Shown piece by piece: positions 19,424-27,806 of a DNA stretch of 64,000 nucleotides (its first letter is position 1; every line of letters starts with the position of its first letter). Both the position numbers and the translations under genes were made by a program. Origin of the DNA: a virus; IMG/VR virus record IMGVR_UViG_3300028569_000019, positions 32,780 through 96,779 of that record; one strand, given 5' to 3'. A model generated the notes under the pieces. It was not told where the DNA came from, made no database searches, and saw nothing but the letters and a program-made list of their open reading frames with translations.

Positions 19424-22400
19424 TTATACTAAAAAATACCGACGATAAAATCAACTGCGTGATGCATGTTGCAGATATTCACATTCGTCTAACAAAACGA
19501 CACGACGAATATACATCTGTATTTGATCGGTTTTATAATGCTTTAGATAAAGCTAAATCATTAAATGCAATCTTAGTTATTGCTGGCGATGTTTTTCACA
19601 ATAAATCAGATTTAAGTCCCGAGTGTGTTAAAATTGGAAGCGACTTTCTAAAAAGTTGTGCTGATCGTGTACCCGTAATTTTAACAGCTGGTAACCACGA
19701 TGCTACGTTAGCAAACAAGTCAAGATTGGATTGTTTAACTCCAATTGTACAGGCATTAAATCACCCAAACCTTTACTATCTAAAAGATACCGAAGTATAT
19801 CGTTATCAAAACATCTTATTTAATAATTTCAGTGTATTTGATGATCCTGATAAGTATATTCGATATAAGGATATTCCATCTAAACATCGTGTGGAAACCG
19901 ATCATCACATTGCATTATTCCACGGTCCAGTAAACCACGCTGTTACTGATGTTGGATATACTGTAAGTAATCGTGCTATTACAAATCAACTATTTGATGG
20001 ACATCACATTGCAATGTTGGGTGACATTCATAAACATCAAATTCTACAAGAATATGATGAAACTGAAGGTAAGCCTGTAATTGTATACGCCGGATCTATG
20101 ATTCAACAGAATCACGGCGAAGATCTTAAAGGACACGGATTTTTGATGTGGGATCTAAAGAGAAAAGTTTATAAACACTATGAACTAAAGAATGATTATG
20201 GCTTTTATACAATTGAAATCAATAAAGGTAAGTTGATAACTGATATCAGTGACATCCCAAAAAAAGTTCGTATTCGTACACTTTGTTGTGAATCTATTCC
20301 ATCTCAGGTAAAAGAAATTATCAATGAAGTTAAGAATAAGTGCGATATTATCGAGACCACATTTAATCGAATTGATGAACCCACAACAGATTTGACTTTA
20401 AAATCCGGTCAAATATTTGATATCCATAACATCTTTGATGTAGACTATCAAAATAAACTGATTGAAGAAAATCTTCTATCAAAGAACGTTTCAACTGATT
20501 TGATTTATAAAGTCAAAGAGTTGAATAAAACTATTAATTTAGAAATACCAAAAGATAAAGCTCCAAAGAATATTCGTTGGAAGCCAAAGATTTTTGAATT
20601 TGATAATATGTTTAGTTATGGTGAAGGAAACTTAATTGACTTTACCAAATTGAAAGGTACAATTGGACTATTTGCACCTAATGCTAGTGGTAAGTCTAGT
20701 ATTATGGACGCATTGGCATTTTGTGTATTCGATAAGTTTAGCAAAGGATACAAAGCTGTACATGTATTGAATACTCAGAAAATGAGTTTTCGTTGTAAGT
20801 TCAACTTTGAAGTAAATGGAGTCGATTATTTCATTGAACGAGACGGCAAGGCTGATAAAAAAGGAAATGTCAAAGTAGATGTCAAGTTTTATAAAATTGA
20901 AAATGGCAATGAAGTACCATTGAATGGTGAAGCTCGTCGTAGTACCAACGATATTATCAGAGATTATGTTGGTACATATGAAGACTTTATTCTTACAGTA
21001 TTAAGTATTCAAAATAGTAAAACTGGATCATTTATTGATTTGGGTCAGACTGAACGTAAAGACTTATTGTGTCAATTTATGGGTCTAACTGTATTTGATC
21101 AATTATACACTATTGCAAATGATAAGTTTAAGGAAACAAATACACTACTTAAGAATATAAGCAAAGATAGTTTAATTGAAGATTTACAAAATGTTTCTGG
21201 TAGCATTGATCTAAATAATAAAAATATATCACAGTATAATTGTGATATTAAAGATTTAGAGGTCAAGAAAGAAGATCAGAATAATAAGCTTCTAGAGTTG
21301 TCTAATAATATCATTAAAACAGCTAATTTTGATTTTGATATCACCAAATTAGAATCTGAAAAGACACAGTTGGAATCTAAGATCAATGCATTTGAAACTG
21401 ATATAAACCAGAAAAAAACTAAGTTTTCATCAATTGAAACTCAACTTTCAGATTTATCTTCTTCTTTGAAGAGTTGTGAAAATATAGAAAGTGATTATGA
21501 TCAATATAAAATCTGTAAAGATAACGAGTCTAAAAAGTCTTCTGAAATAGAAAAACTTAAGGTAGTAGTTAAGAATAAAATTGATAAGTTGAAAAAGTTA
21601 GAGGAACACAAGTATGATCCTAATTGCACGTACTGCGTAAATAACGTATTCGTAAAAGATGCTATTAAAACTAAGGAAGAACTTGAACTTGATAAAAACA
21701 AGGGCAAAATCTTAGTAGAAGAATTTAATGTCATCAAATCTAAGTTGGATTCATTTGGAGATATTGAATCTCGTTATAAGGAATGTCAACGTGTAGATGC
21801 CGAAAAAGTTAAATTAGAAAAGACCAAAGAAGTTTTATCTACGGCAATATTACGTGATGAAAATTTCAAGATCCGATTGCAAAATGATTTGAATGGGGTA
21901 ATTCAAAACATTGAAACTTTTTATAAGAACAAGGATATTATTGAAAACAATTCCAAACTACTTGTTAGTGTTAATGAAGTAAAAACTATTGTTAAGAATA
22001 TTGAATCGGAGATTAAATCGGTCAATAATAAATTGTTTAACTCTTCCACTGAAAAGGGCAAGTTGGAATTGCAATATAAAAATACTACGGAACAACTAAA
22101 TAAAGTTAAAGAACTTGAAGCTTCATACGAGGCTTATAAGTTGTATACTAATATTATTAGTCGAGACGGTATTCCATATGAAATCATCACCAAAACATTG
22201 CCTGAAATTGAAAAAGAGGTAAATAATATTCTACAACAACTTGTTGAATTTACCATCACTCTTCAGACAGACGGCAAGAACATTATGACTAACATTGTTT
22301 ACGATGATAAGCGTTGGCCATTAGAAATGGCCAGTGGTATGGAGAAGTTCGTCAGTGGTTTGGCTATCAGAGTATCATTAATCAATATTAGCAATTTACC

Positions 22401-22605
22401 AAGACCAAATATCATTTGTATTGATGAAGGATTTGGCTGCGCTGATAGTGATCATTTGGGACAAATGGGTGCTTTATTTAGTTATTTGAAACATCAATTT
22501 GATTTTATTTGGGTGATTAGTCATTTGGATCAAATGCGAGATATGGTAGATGAACAAATCGAAATAAAAAAAGAAAATGGATTTAGTAAGGTAGTATATA
22601 TTTAA
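19420..22605 (+). CDS. 47/46: Fused gp47-gp46 (SbcD-SbcC/Mre11-Rad50-like) recombination nuclease
   Basis: 1061 residues in one open frame. The N-terminal third is a calcineurin-like nuclease: ADIHIR (Asp19, His21), AGDVFH, AGNHDAT, HGPV and GDIHKH, as in gp47/SbcD/Mre11. The rest is the SMC-like ATPase: Walker A APNASGKSS (about 419-427), long coiled coils, a zinc-hook CTYC (736-739) and Walker B IICIDEGFG (Asp1002-Glu1003). T4 and most bacteria encode these as two genes; here they are one polypeptide with no internal stop. The complex resects DNA ends for recombination-dependent replication. Confidence 0.92.
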   Translation: MIILKNTDDKINCVMHVADIHIRLTKRHDEYTSVFDRFYNALDKAKSLNAILVIAGDVFHNKSDLSPECVKIGSDFLKSCADRVPVILTAGNHDATLANKSRLDCLTPIVQALNHPNLYYLKDTEVYRYQNILFNNFSVFDDPDKYIRYKDIPSKHRVETDHHIALFHGPVNHAVTDVGYTVSNRAITNQLFDGHHIAMLGDIHKHQILQEYDETEGKPVIVYAGSMIQQNHGEDLKGHGFLMWDLKRKVYKHYELKNDYGFYTIEINKGKLITDISDIPKKVRIRTLCCESIPSQVKEIINEVKNKCDIIETTFNRIDEPTTDLTLKSGQIFDIHNIFDVDYQNKLIEENLLSKNVSTDLIYKVKELNKTINLEIPKDKAPKNIRWKPKIFEFDNMFSYGEGNLIDFTKLKGTIGLFAPNASGKSSIMDALAFCVFDKFSKGYKAVHVLNTQKMSFRCKFNFEVNGVDYFIERDGKADKKGNVKVDVKFYKIENGNEVPLNGEARRSTNDIIRDYVGTYEDFILTVLSIQNSKTGSFIDLGQTERKDLLCQFMGLTVFDQLYTIANDKFKETNTLLKNISKDSLIEDLQNVSGSIDLNNKNISQYNCDIKDLEVKKEDQNNKLLELSNNIIKTANFDFDITKLESEKTQLESKINAFETDINQKKTKFSSIETQLSDLSSSLKSCENIESDYDQYKICKDNESKKSSEIEKLKVVVKNKIDKLKKLEEHKYDPNCTYCVNNVFVKDAIKTKEELELDKNKGKILVEEFNVIKSKLDSFGDIESRYKECQRVDAEKVKLEKTKEVLSTAILRDENFKIRLQNDLNGVIQNIETFYKNKDIIENNSKLLVSVNEVKTIVKNIESEIKSVNNKLFNSSTEKGKLELQYKNTTEQLNKVKELEASYEAYKLYTNIISRDGIPYEIITKTLPEIEKEVNNILQQLVEFTITLQTDGKNIMTNIVYDDKRWPLEMASGMEKFVSGLAIRVSLINISNLPRPNIICIDEGFGCADSDHLGQMGALFSYLKHQFDFIWVISHLDQMRDMVDEQIEIKKENGFSKVVYI

Positions 22606-22606
22606 T

Positions 22607-23569
22607 ATGTCCTTTACCGATACCATTTATTTAGAAAAATTTGGCAAATTAACTATCAATATTTCAGATGATGGAATATTTCAAACTATAAACGACGGCT
22701 CTATTAATTGTGAATTCTTAATAACACTAAGAAGTTTGGATTCTAATCTGATTTCAAACGTAATGTATCACCACTGCACAGTTGGATATGATCTATGGAC
22801 ATATAATAACCCTATATATTACATTCAAAATATTGTAAAAAAAATTCATCCTGGTTTTTCTATAGAAATACACGATGTAATTACAAATGATCTTTTGTTT
22901 AGTAAAAATTATCACAGTGCCAAAAAGTTTAGATGTTTAGATTTGAAATCTAAAGATGGAGATGTTACATATCCATCGTATCATACGTTTTTTTATGATG
23001 ATCATTTTCTAGATAATTTTAACATAAAAGACGGAGATGTTGTTTATGATATGGGAGCTAATATAGGAGCATTCTCAATTGCATGTTCAAACTATAATGT
23101 TAAAAAAATATATGCATTTGAGCCACATCCAGAAATATTTGACCACTTAAGCTATAACTTGGACAGATATGGAAAAAATGCAACATCATTTAATAATGCA
23201 ATTGCAGGAACGTTTTCAAAAGTAAAATTTGGTACCAAAGAAACTACCGTTGGATCTAGCATCAGTGACAATGGAACGTTCGAAGTTGATACTATTAATT
23301 TAGAAAAGTTTGTATCTTCTAATAATTTGGAATTGCCAACCTATCTTAAAATCGACATTGAGGGTGCCGAATATGATTTTTTTGAAAATACCAGTGATGA
23401 TTTCTTTAAAAACGTTCGTAGTATATTTTTTGAATTTCACCATAATAACGGCTCAAATGTTTCGAAAATAATTGATAGATTTAAAAATTTAGGATACACG
23501 TTGAGTCACAAAGAAAATGCTTTAGATCATAATCTATCCCATATGAATACCATCTATCTCAATAAGTAA
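22607..23569 (+). CDS. FkbM-family SAM-dependent methyltransferase
   Basis: 320 residues. The C-terminal half has the SAM-binding start DGDVVYDMGANIGAFSIA, then YAFEPHPEIFDHLSYNL and TYLKIDIEGAEYDFFEN, which are the three hallmark blocks of the FkbM family. Members often O-methylate sugars or glycans. The N-terminal 100 residues are a beta-rich extension. It is followed by two glycosyltransferases, so it likely modifies the same glycan or glycosylated protein. Confidence 0.85.
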   Translation: MSFTDTIYLEKFGKLTINISDDGIFQTINDGSINCEFLITLRSLDSNLISNVMYHHCTVGYDLWTYNNPIYYIQNIVKKIHPGFSIEIHDVITNDLLFSKNYHSAKKFRCLDLKSKDGDVTYPSYHTFFYDDHFLDNFNIKDGDVVYDMGANIGAFSIACSNYNVKKIYAFEPHPEIFDHLSYNLDRYGKNATSFNNAIAGTFSKVKFGTKETTVGSSISDNGTFEVDTINLEKFVSSNNLELPTYLKIDIEGAEYDFFENTSDDFFKNVRSIFFEFHHNNGSNVSKIIDRFKNLGYTLSHKENALDHNLSHMNTIYLNK

Positions 23570-23572
23570 ATT

Positions 23573-25585
23573 ATGAAAAAAATATTGTTTATAGCTCCCC
23601 ATCTTTCCACAGGCGGATTACCTCAGTTTTTATTAAAGAAGATACAATCACTAATAAATGATTATGAAGTATATTGTGTAGAGTATGATGATATCACAGG
23701 AGGAGTTTTAGTTGTACAAAGAAAACAACTTCAAAAAATCTGTGGTAAAAGATTTTATACATTATCATCAAATAAGTTTGAGTTATTCAAACTAATCGAT
23801 GACATAAAGCCTGACATTATTCATCTTGAAGAAATGCCTGAGTATTTTATGGATGTTAATTTAGCAACCAAACTCTATAATAAAGACAGAGAATATCTAA
23901 TTGTAGAGACATCCCACGATAGTAGTTTTGATCCTAAAAGAAAAAGAGTTTTTCCAGACCAATTTACCTTTGTCAGTAATTATCAAAAACAAAATCTGGA
24001 ATCTCTTAATGTAAGTACGGATGTTATTGAGTATCCAATTGCGGTTAAATGTAGAAAAAATAGAACTGAAGGTCTGAAGTTTTTGGGATTGGATGAAAAC
24101 AAAAAACACGTATTGCATGTTGGATTATTTACTCCACGTAAAAATCAAAAAGAATTTATAGAATATGCTCGAGCAATGGAAAAAGAAAATGTTCAATTTC
24201 ATTGTTTGGGTAATATGGCTGATAACTTTAAAACCTATTGGCAACCATTATTAGAAAATTTGCCAAAGAATGTAAAAGTTTGGGGTGAAAGAAAAGATGT
24301 AGAAAACTTCTATAGTTGTATGGATCTGTTTCTGTTCACCAGTAGAGGACACGCTACCGATAAAGAAACAGCTCCAATCGTAATTAAAGAAGCTATATCT
24401 TATAATATACCATCTTTATTATATAACTTGCCTGTTTATCTTAATCGATATAAGGTATTTGAGACTATCAAGTATTTGGACGAAACCAATTTTAATCGTA
24501 ATGTAAAACTTATAAAAAATCAATTAGGAATGATCTCTGATTTGGAGGTTGTCAATTTGGTTTCAAATAAAACCGCAAGTAAAGATACAGTGGTTGTTAT
24601 ATCAACACATCCAAATTTTAAAGCTATAGAAGATACAACATTAGAATCAATTAACCAAGCTAAAAAAGCTGGTTATAAAGTTTTATTGACATCACACTAT
24701 CCAGCTAGTGTAATCTTACAACAAGCAGCTGACCACTATGTTTATGACTCAAATAATCCTATTTTAAAACACAACTTTTATAATAGATGGACGTATGATT
24801 CAAATAATACCAAGATTAATTTGTATTTCCCACCATCTGATTGTGACAATTATCACGGACTCGCTGTATTAATAAATTATTATAATGGTATATCTTTAGC
24901 AAACAAAATTGGATATAAAAATGCAATTTGTTTCAATTATGATATGATTATTTCAGATTCGGATTTTTCAAAGTTATATGACGTTGATGAAATACTCTCA
25001 AATAAGAAAGCATTTTTCTTTTATGATAAGGCGCTTGAGGGAGATACATTTAAAACAGTATTTCACGGAATTAATACTCAATTCTTTTTGGAAAATTTTG
25101 AATATTATACACCTGAAACGTATATGAATTTTGTTACCACAAAGAATATTTCAAACGGGTTAGAACAATTTTATTATAATAGACTAATTTCTCATAAAAA
25201 TATTTTACATATAGATTATGCAAATAATGAAGAAACATATTTGAGTAATAGTAAGAATAATTTATTTTCAATGGTGGAATATCTATCTGTATTGAGAATG
25301 AAAAATGTAAATAAGTTTGGTGTTTTAACTTATATCAATAATAAGATAGATGGTAGAATAAATGAAATCATAATTAAAAAGAACGGAGAGATTATTAACA
25401 AATACTCTTACGACGTAGTGGACAAAGTTTGCTTTTATTTGGCAAATGATTTTGAAAATGATAACTTTTATGAAATTGAAAACAGTTTGTACGATCAAAA
25501 TAAAATTTTATTGAAGAGTTATAAAAAGTCGTTTAGACGGTTAGAAGACATAGATATTAACGGTTCTATTGAAGTTACACAATGA
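23573..25585 (+). CDS. Two-domain glycosyltransferase (GT4 plus C-terminal GT-A-like domain)
   Basis: 670 residues. Residues 1-320 have a GT-B layout: IAPHLSTGGLPQFLLKKIQ at the N-terminus, GLFTPRKNQKEFIEYARA and an ETAPIVIKEAISYNIPSL donor-site segment with Glu, as in GT4. Residues about 340-560 form a second domain that may be a GT-A transferase (VVVISTHPNFKAIEDTTLES, FNYDMIISD). It overlaps the next gene by 4 nt (ATGA). Substrates are unknown; the target may be a virion or cell-surface glycan. Confidence 0.7.
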   Translation: MKKILFIAPHLSTGGLPQFLLKKIQSLINDYEVYCVEYDDITGGVLVVQRKQLQKICGKRFYTLSSNKFELFKLIDDIKPDIIHLEEMPEYFMDVNLATKLYNKDREYLIVETSHDSSFDPKRKRVFPDQFTFVSNYQKQNLESLNVSTDVIEYPIAVKCRKNRTEGLKFLGLDENKKHVLHVGLFTPRKNQKEFIEYARAMEKENVQFHCLGNMADNFKTYWQPLLENLPKNVKVWGERKDVENFYSCMDLFLFTSRGHATDKETAPIVIKEAISYNIPSLLYNLPVYLNRYKVFETIKYLDETNFNRNVKLIKNQLGMISDLEVVNLVSNKTASKDTVVVISTHPNFKAIEDTTLESINQAKKAGYKVLLTSHYPASVILQQAADHYVYDSNNPILKHNFYNRWTYDSNNTKINLYFPPSDCDNYHGLAVLINYYNGISLANKIGYKNAICFNYDMIISDSDFSKLYDVDEILSNKKAFFFYDKALEGDTFKTVFHGINTQFFLENFEYYTPETYMNFVTTKNISNGLEQFYYNRLISHKNILHIDYANNEETYLSNSKNNLFSMVEYLSVLRMKNVNKFGVLTYINNKIDGRINEIIIKKNGEIINKYSYDVVDKVCFYLANDFENDNFYEIENSLYDQNKILLKSYKKSFRRLEDIDINGSIEVTQ

Positions 25586-27726
25586 AAATTATACAAGTTA
25601 ATCTGGGGTTATTGCCTATTCCACCTAATGGATGGGGAGCAATTGAAAAAATTATTTGGGATTATTATCAATTATTAAATAATAAGGGATTGGAATGTCA
25701 GATAAAATATCTCAATGAAATTCAATATGCAGATGACGTAATTGTACACGTTCACGTAGCAAATCTTGCCAACGAGTGTCATAAACGTGGCATACCATAT
25801 ATATTCAGTTTACACGATCATCACGCTTACTTGTATGGTAAAAACTCCGTTGTTTATAAAGAGAATCTAGAAGCAATTGAGAACAGTGTAATATCAACTT
25901 GTCCGGCCAAATATTTAGTTGATTATTTTGGTAGTAAGAAACTGCGTTACTTTTCGCATGCGGTTAATACAACTGTATTCAAATGTAGAAATAATAAAAA
26001 TCCAGTAAATAAATTGTTATGTGTTGCAAATAATGGATATGCCAATGACAAGTCCTATGATAGAAAAGGATTTACATATGCAATCAAAGCTGCTAAAGAA
26101 TTAGGATATCCAATCACAATCGCTGGTCCGTCGAATAATAAAAAATTCTTTGATACGTTGGATGCTGAATTAAATCAGTATGATAAACTTACTAAATTAT
26201 TTGATTTAAATGAAGAACAATTAATCGATTTATACAATGACCACTCTATATTTTTACATCCATCTGAATTGGAAGCTGGACATCCAAATTTAACTTTGTT
26301 AGAAGCAATGAGTTGTGGTTTACCTATAGTAGGCACATTTGAAGAAAAATCATATGATGGTATGATTGTTGTCGAACGTAATGTAGAACAAATAAAATCC
26401 GCTATACAAAATATAGTCAGTGACTACGACACATATAAAAATAAAGCACTTCAAACTGCTAATGTAAATTCTTATTTTAATCGTGTAGATCAACTAATCG
26501 ATTTATACGATCAGTATACTGAAAGATTATTTGCTATCCGACATATTAATGTTTATGAAAATATAAAAAAGAATAACAAGAGTATTAAAACAAATGCTGT
26601 ATTTAAGTATTCTTTTAACGATAATGCAAAAATAGAAGTTGATAATCCAATTGATACAGAACAAAGTTTTCACGTTACATTCTATAATAGTGACGATAAT
26701 ACTATTAAATACGAAACAGATTTAAAACACAATTGGTGGGGAAGTTGTAATTTTACATATTACATTCCTTACGAAGTTCATATCAAGGATAATAAGACAA
26801 ATGAATTGGTAGAAACTTATAAATTCAATTTGAAAAATAAGAAGGTATTAGTTGAATATGAAAGTTTTTCTTTGGGAGATCAATTGGCTTGGATGCCTAT
26901 CATTGAACAATTCAGAAAGAAACACGAATGCGATCTTTATGTAAAGTTGCCTTTAAAAAACATTTTTGAAAGCAAATATCCTGAAATTAAGTTTGTTAAC
27001 CATAACAAATATGTATCAGATGCTTTTGCTACTTACAAGTTGGGATTTTATGTTGATGAAAATGGGACAAATAATGATAGATGTAAATCTGATCCTAGAA
27101 AACAACCATTGCAAAAAATAGCAAGCGATTATTTGGGGTTGCCATACGAACCAGAGTTACCTCTAATTGACTTTAAAGTAAAAGAACGTCCACTAAAGAA
27201 ACGATATGTTACTATTGCAACGCAAAGTACGTGTCAAGCAAAGTATTGGAATAATAAAGGTGGGTGGGAAAAAGTAGTGGAATATCTAAAGTCAAAAGAC
27301 TTTGAAGTAATTTGTATCGATAAACATAAAGTATTTGGTAATGGAAAAGATTGTGTCAACAATATGCCATCAAATGCTTTGGATTATACAGGAGATAAAC
27401 CTCTTGAAGATCGTATGAATCAAATATACCACAGTGAATTTTTTATTGGACTGCCATCTGGTTTATCTTGGTTAGCTTGGGCAGTTAAAAAGCCAGTGGT
27501 ATTAATCAGTGGGTTTTCTTATCCATACACCGAATTTGAGACCCCATATAGAGTACAAAATCATTCAGTATGTACAGGATGTTGGAATGATTCGTTATTT
27601 GACAAGGGAGATTGGAAGTGGTGTCCAAAATCAGATAAAAGAGAAGAATTTGAATGTACCAAACAAATAACTCCAAAAATGGTTATTGATGTTATTGATC
27701 AATTATTAATAGAACAAAATATTTAA
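25582..27726 (+). CDS. GT4 - autotransporter heptosyltransferase-like (BAHT/TibC) fusion
   Basis: 714 residues. The N-terminal half is GT4 (PPNGWGAIEKIIWDYYQLL; LHPSELEAGHPNLTLLEAM). The C-terminal half resembles the TibC/BAHT family: SLGDQLAWMPIIEQF, STCQAKYWNNKGGWEKVVE, FIGLPSGLSWLAWAVKKP, and a cysteine set CxxCWND...WCP...FEC (Cys664, Cys667, Cys681, Cys692) placed as in the iron-finger of that family. BAHT enzymes attach heptose to Ser of autotransporter adhesins. The phage protein could O-glycosylate Ser/Thr-rich fibre repeats; that target is inference. Confidence 0.78.
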   Translation: MKIIQVNLGLLPIPPNGWGAIEKIIWDYYQLLNNKGLECQIKYLNEIQYADDVIVHVHVANLANECHKRGIPYIFSLHDHHAYLYGKNSVVYKENLEAIENSVISTCPAKYLVDYFGSKKLRYFSHAVNTTVFKCRNNKNPVNKLLCVANNGYANDKSYDRKGFTYAIKAAKELGYPITIAGPSNNKKFFDTLDAELNQYDKLTKLFDLNEEQLIDLYNDHSIFLHPSELEAGHPNLTLLEAMSCGLPIVGTFEEKSYDGMIVVERNVEQIKSAIQNIVSDYDTYKNKALQTANVNSYFNRVDQLIDLYDQYTERLFAIRHINVYENIKKNNKSIKTNAVFKYSFNDNAKIEVDNPIDTEQSFHVTFYNSDDNTIKYETDLKHNWWGSCNFTYYIPYEVHIKDNKTNELVETYKFNLKNKKVLVEYESFSLGDQLAWMPIIEQFRKKHECDLYVKLPLKNIFESKYPEIKFVNHNKYVSDAFATYKLGFYVDENGTNNDRCKSDPRKQPLQKIASDYLGLPYEPELPLIDFKVKERPLKKRYVTIATQSTCQAKYWNNKGGWEKVVEYLKSKDFEVICIDKHKVFGNGKDCVNNMPSNALDYTGDKPLEDRMNQIYHSEFFIGLPSGLSWLAWAVKKPVVLISGFSYPYTEFETPYRVQNHSVCTGCWNDSLFDKGDWKWCPKSDKREEFECTKQITPKMVIDVIDQLLIEQNI

Positions 27727-27761
27727 AGATATAATAAATAGTTGGTTCTTGGATTTTTTCA

Positions 27762-27786
27762 GTTATATTTATAATTTAAATATAAC
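27762..27786 (+). promoter_or_regulatory. TATTTATA box in an inverted repeat upstream of the sheath gene
   Basis: A TATTTATA box (27766-27773) lies inside an inverted repeat: GTTATATTTA (27762-27771), 5-nt loop, TAAATATAAC (27777-27786). The ATG at 27807 follows 20 nt later and has a Shine-Dalgarno-like AAAGGA at about 27790-27796. Confidence 0.45.
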
Positions 27787-27806
27787 TTTGAAAGGATATT
27801 AATATT

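Noticed and set aside
22607-27726. DNA-glucosylation cluster like T4 agt/bgt
   Set aside because: The motifs are of FkbM, GT4 and BAHT types, not T4 DNA glucosyltransferases, and no hydroxymethylase gene is in the window.
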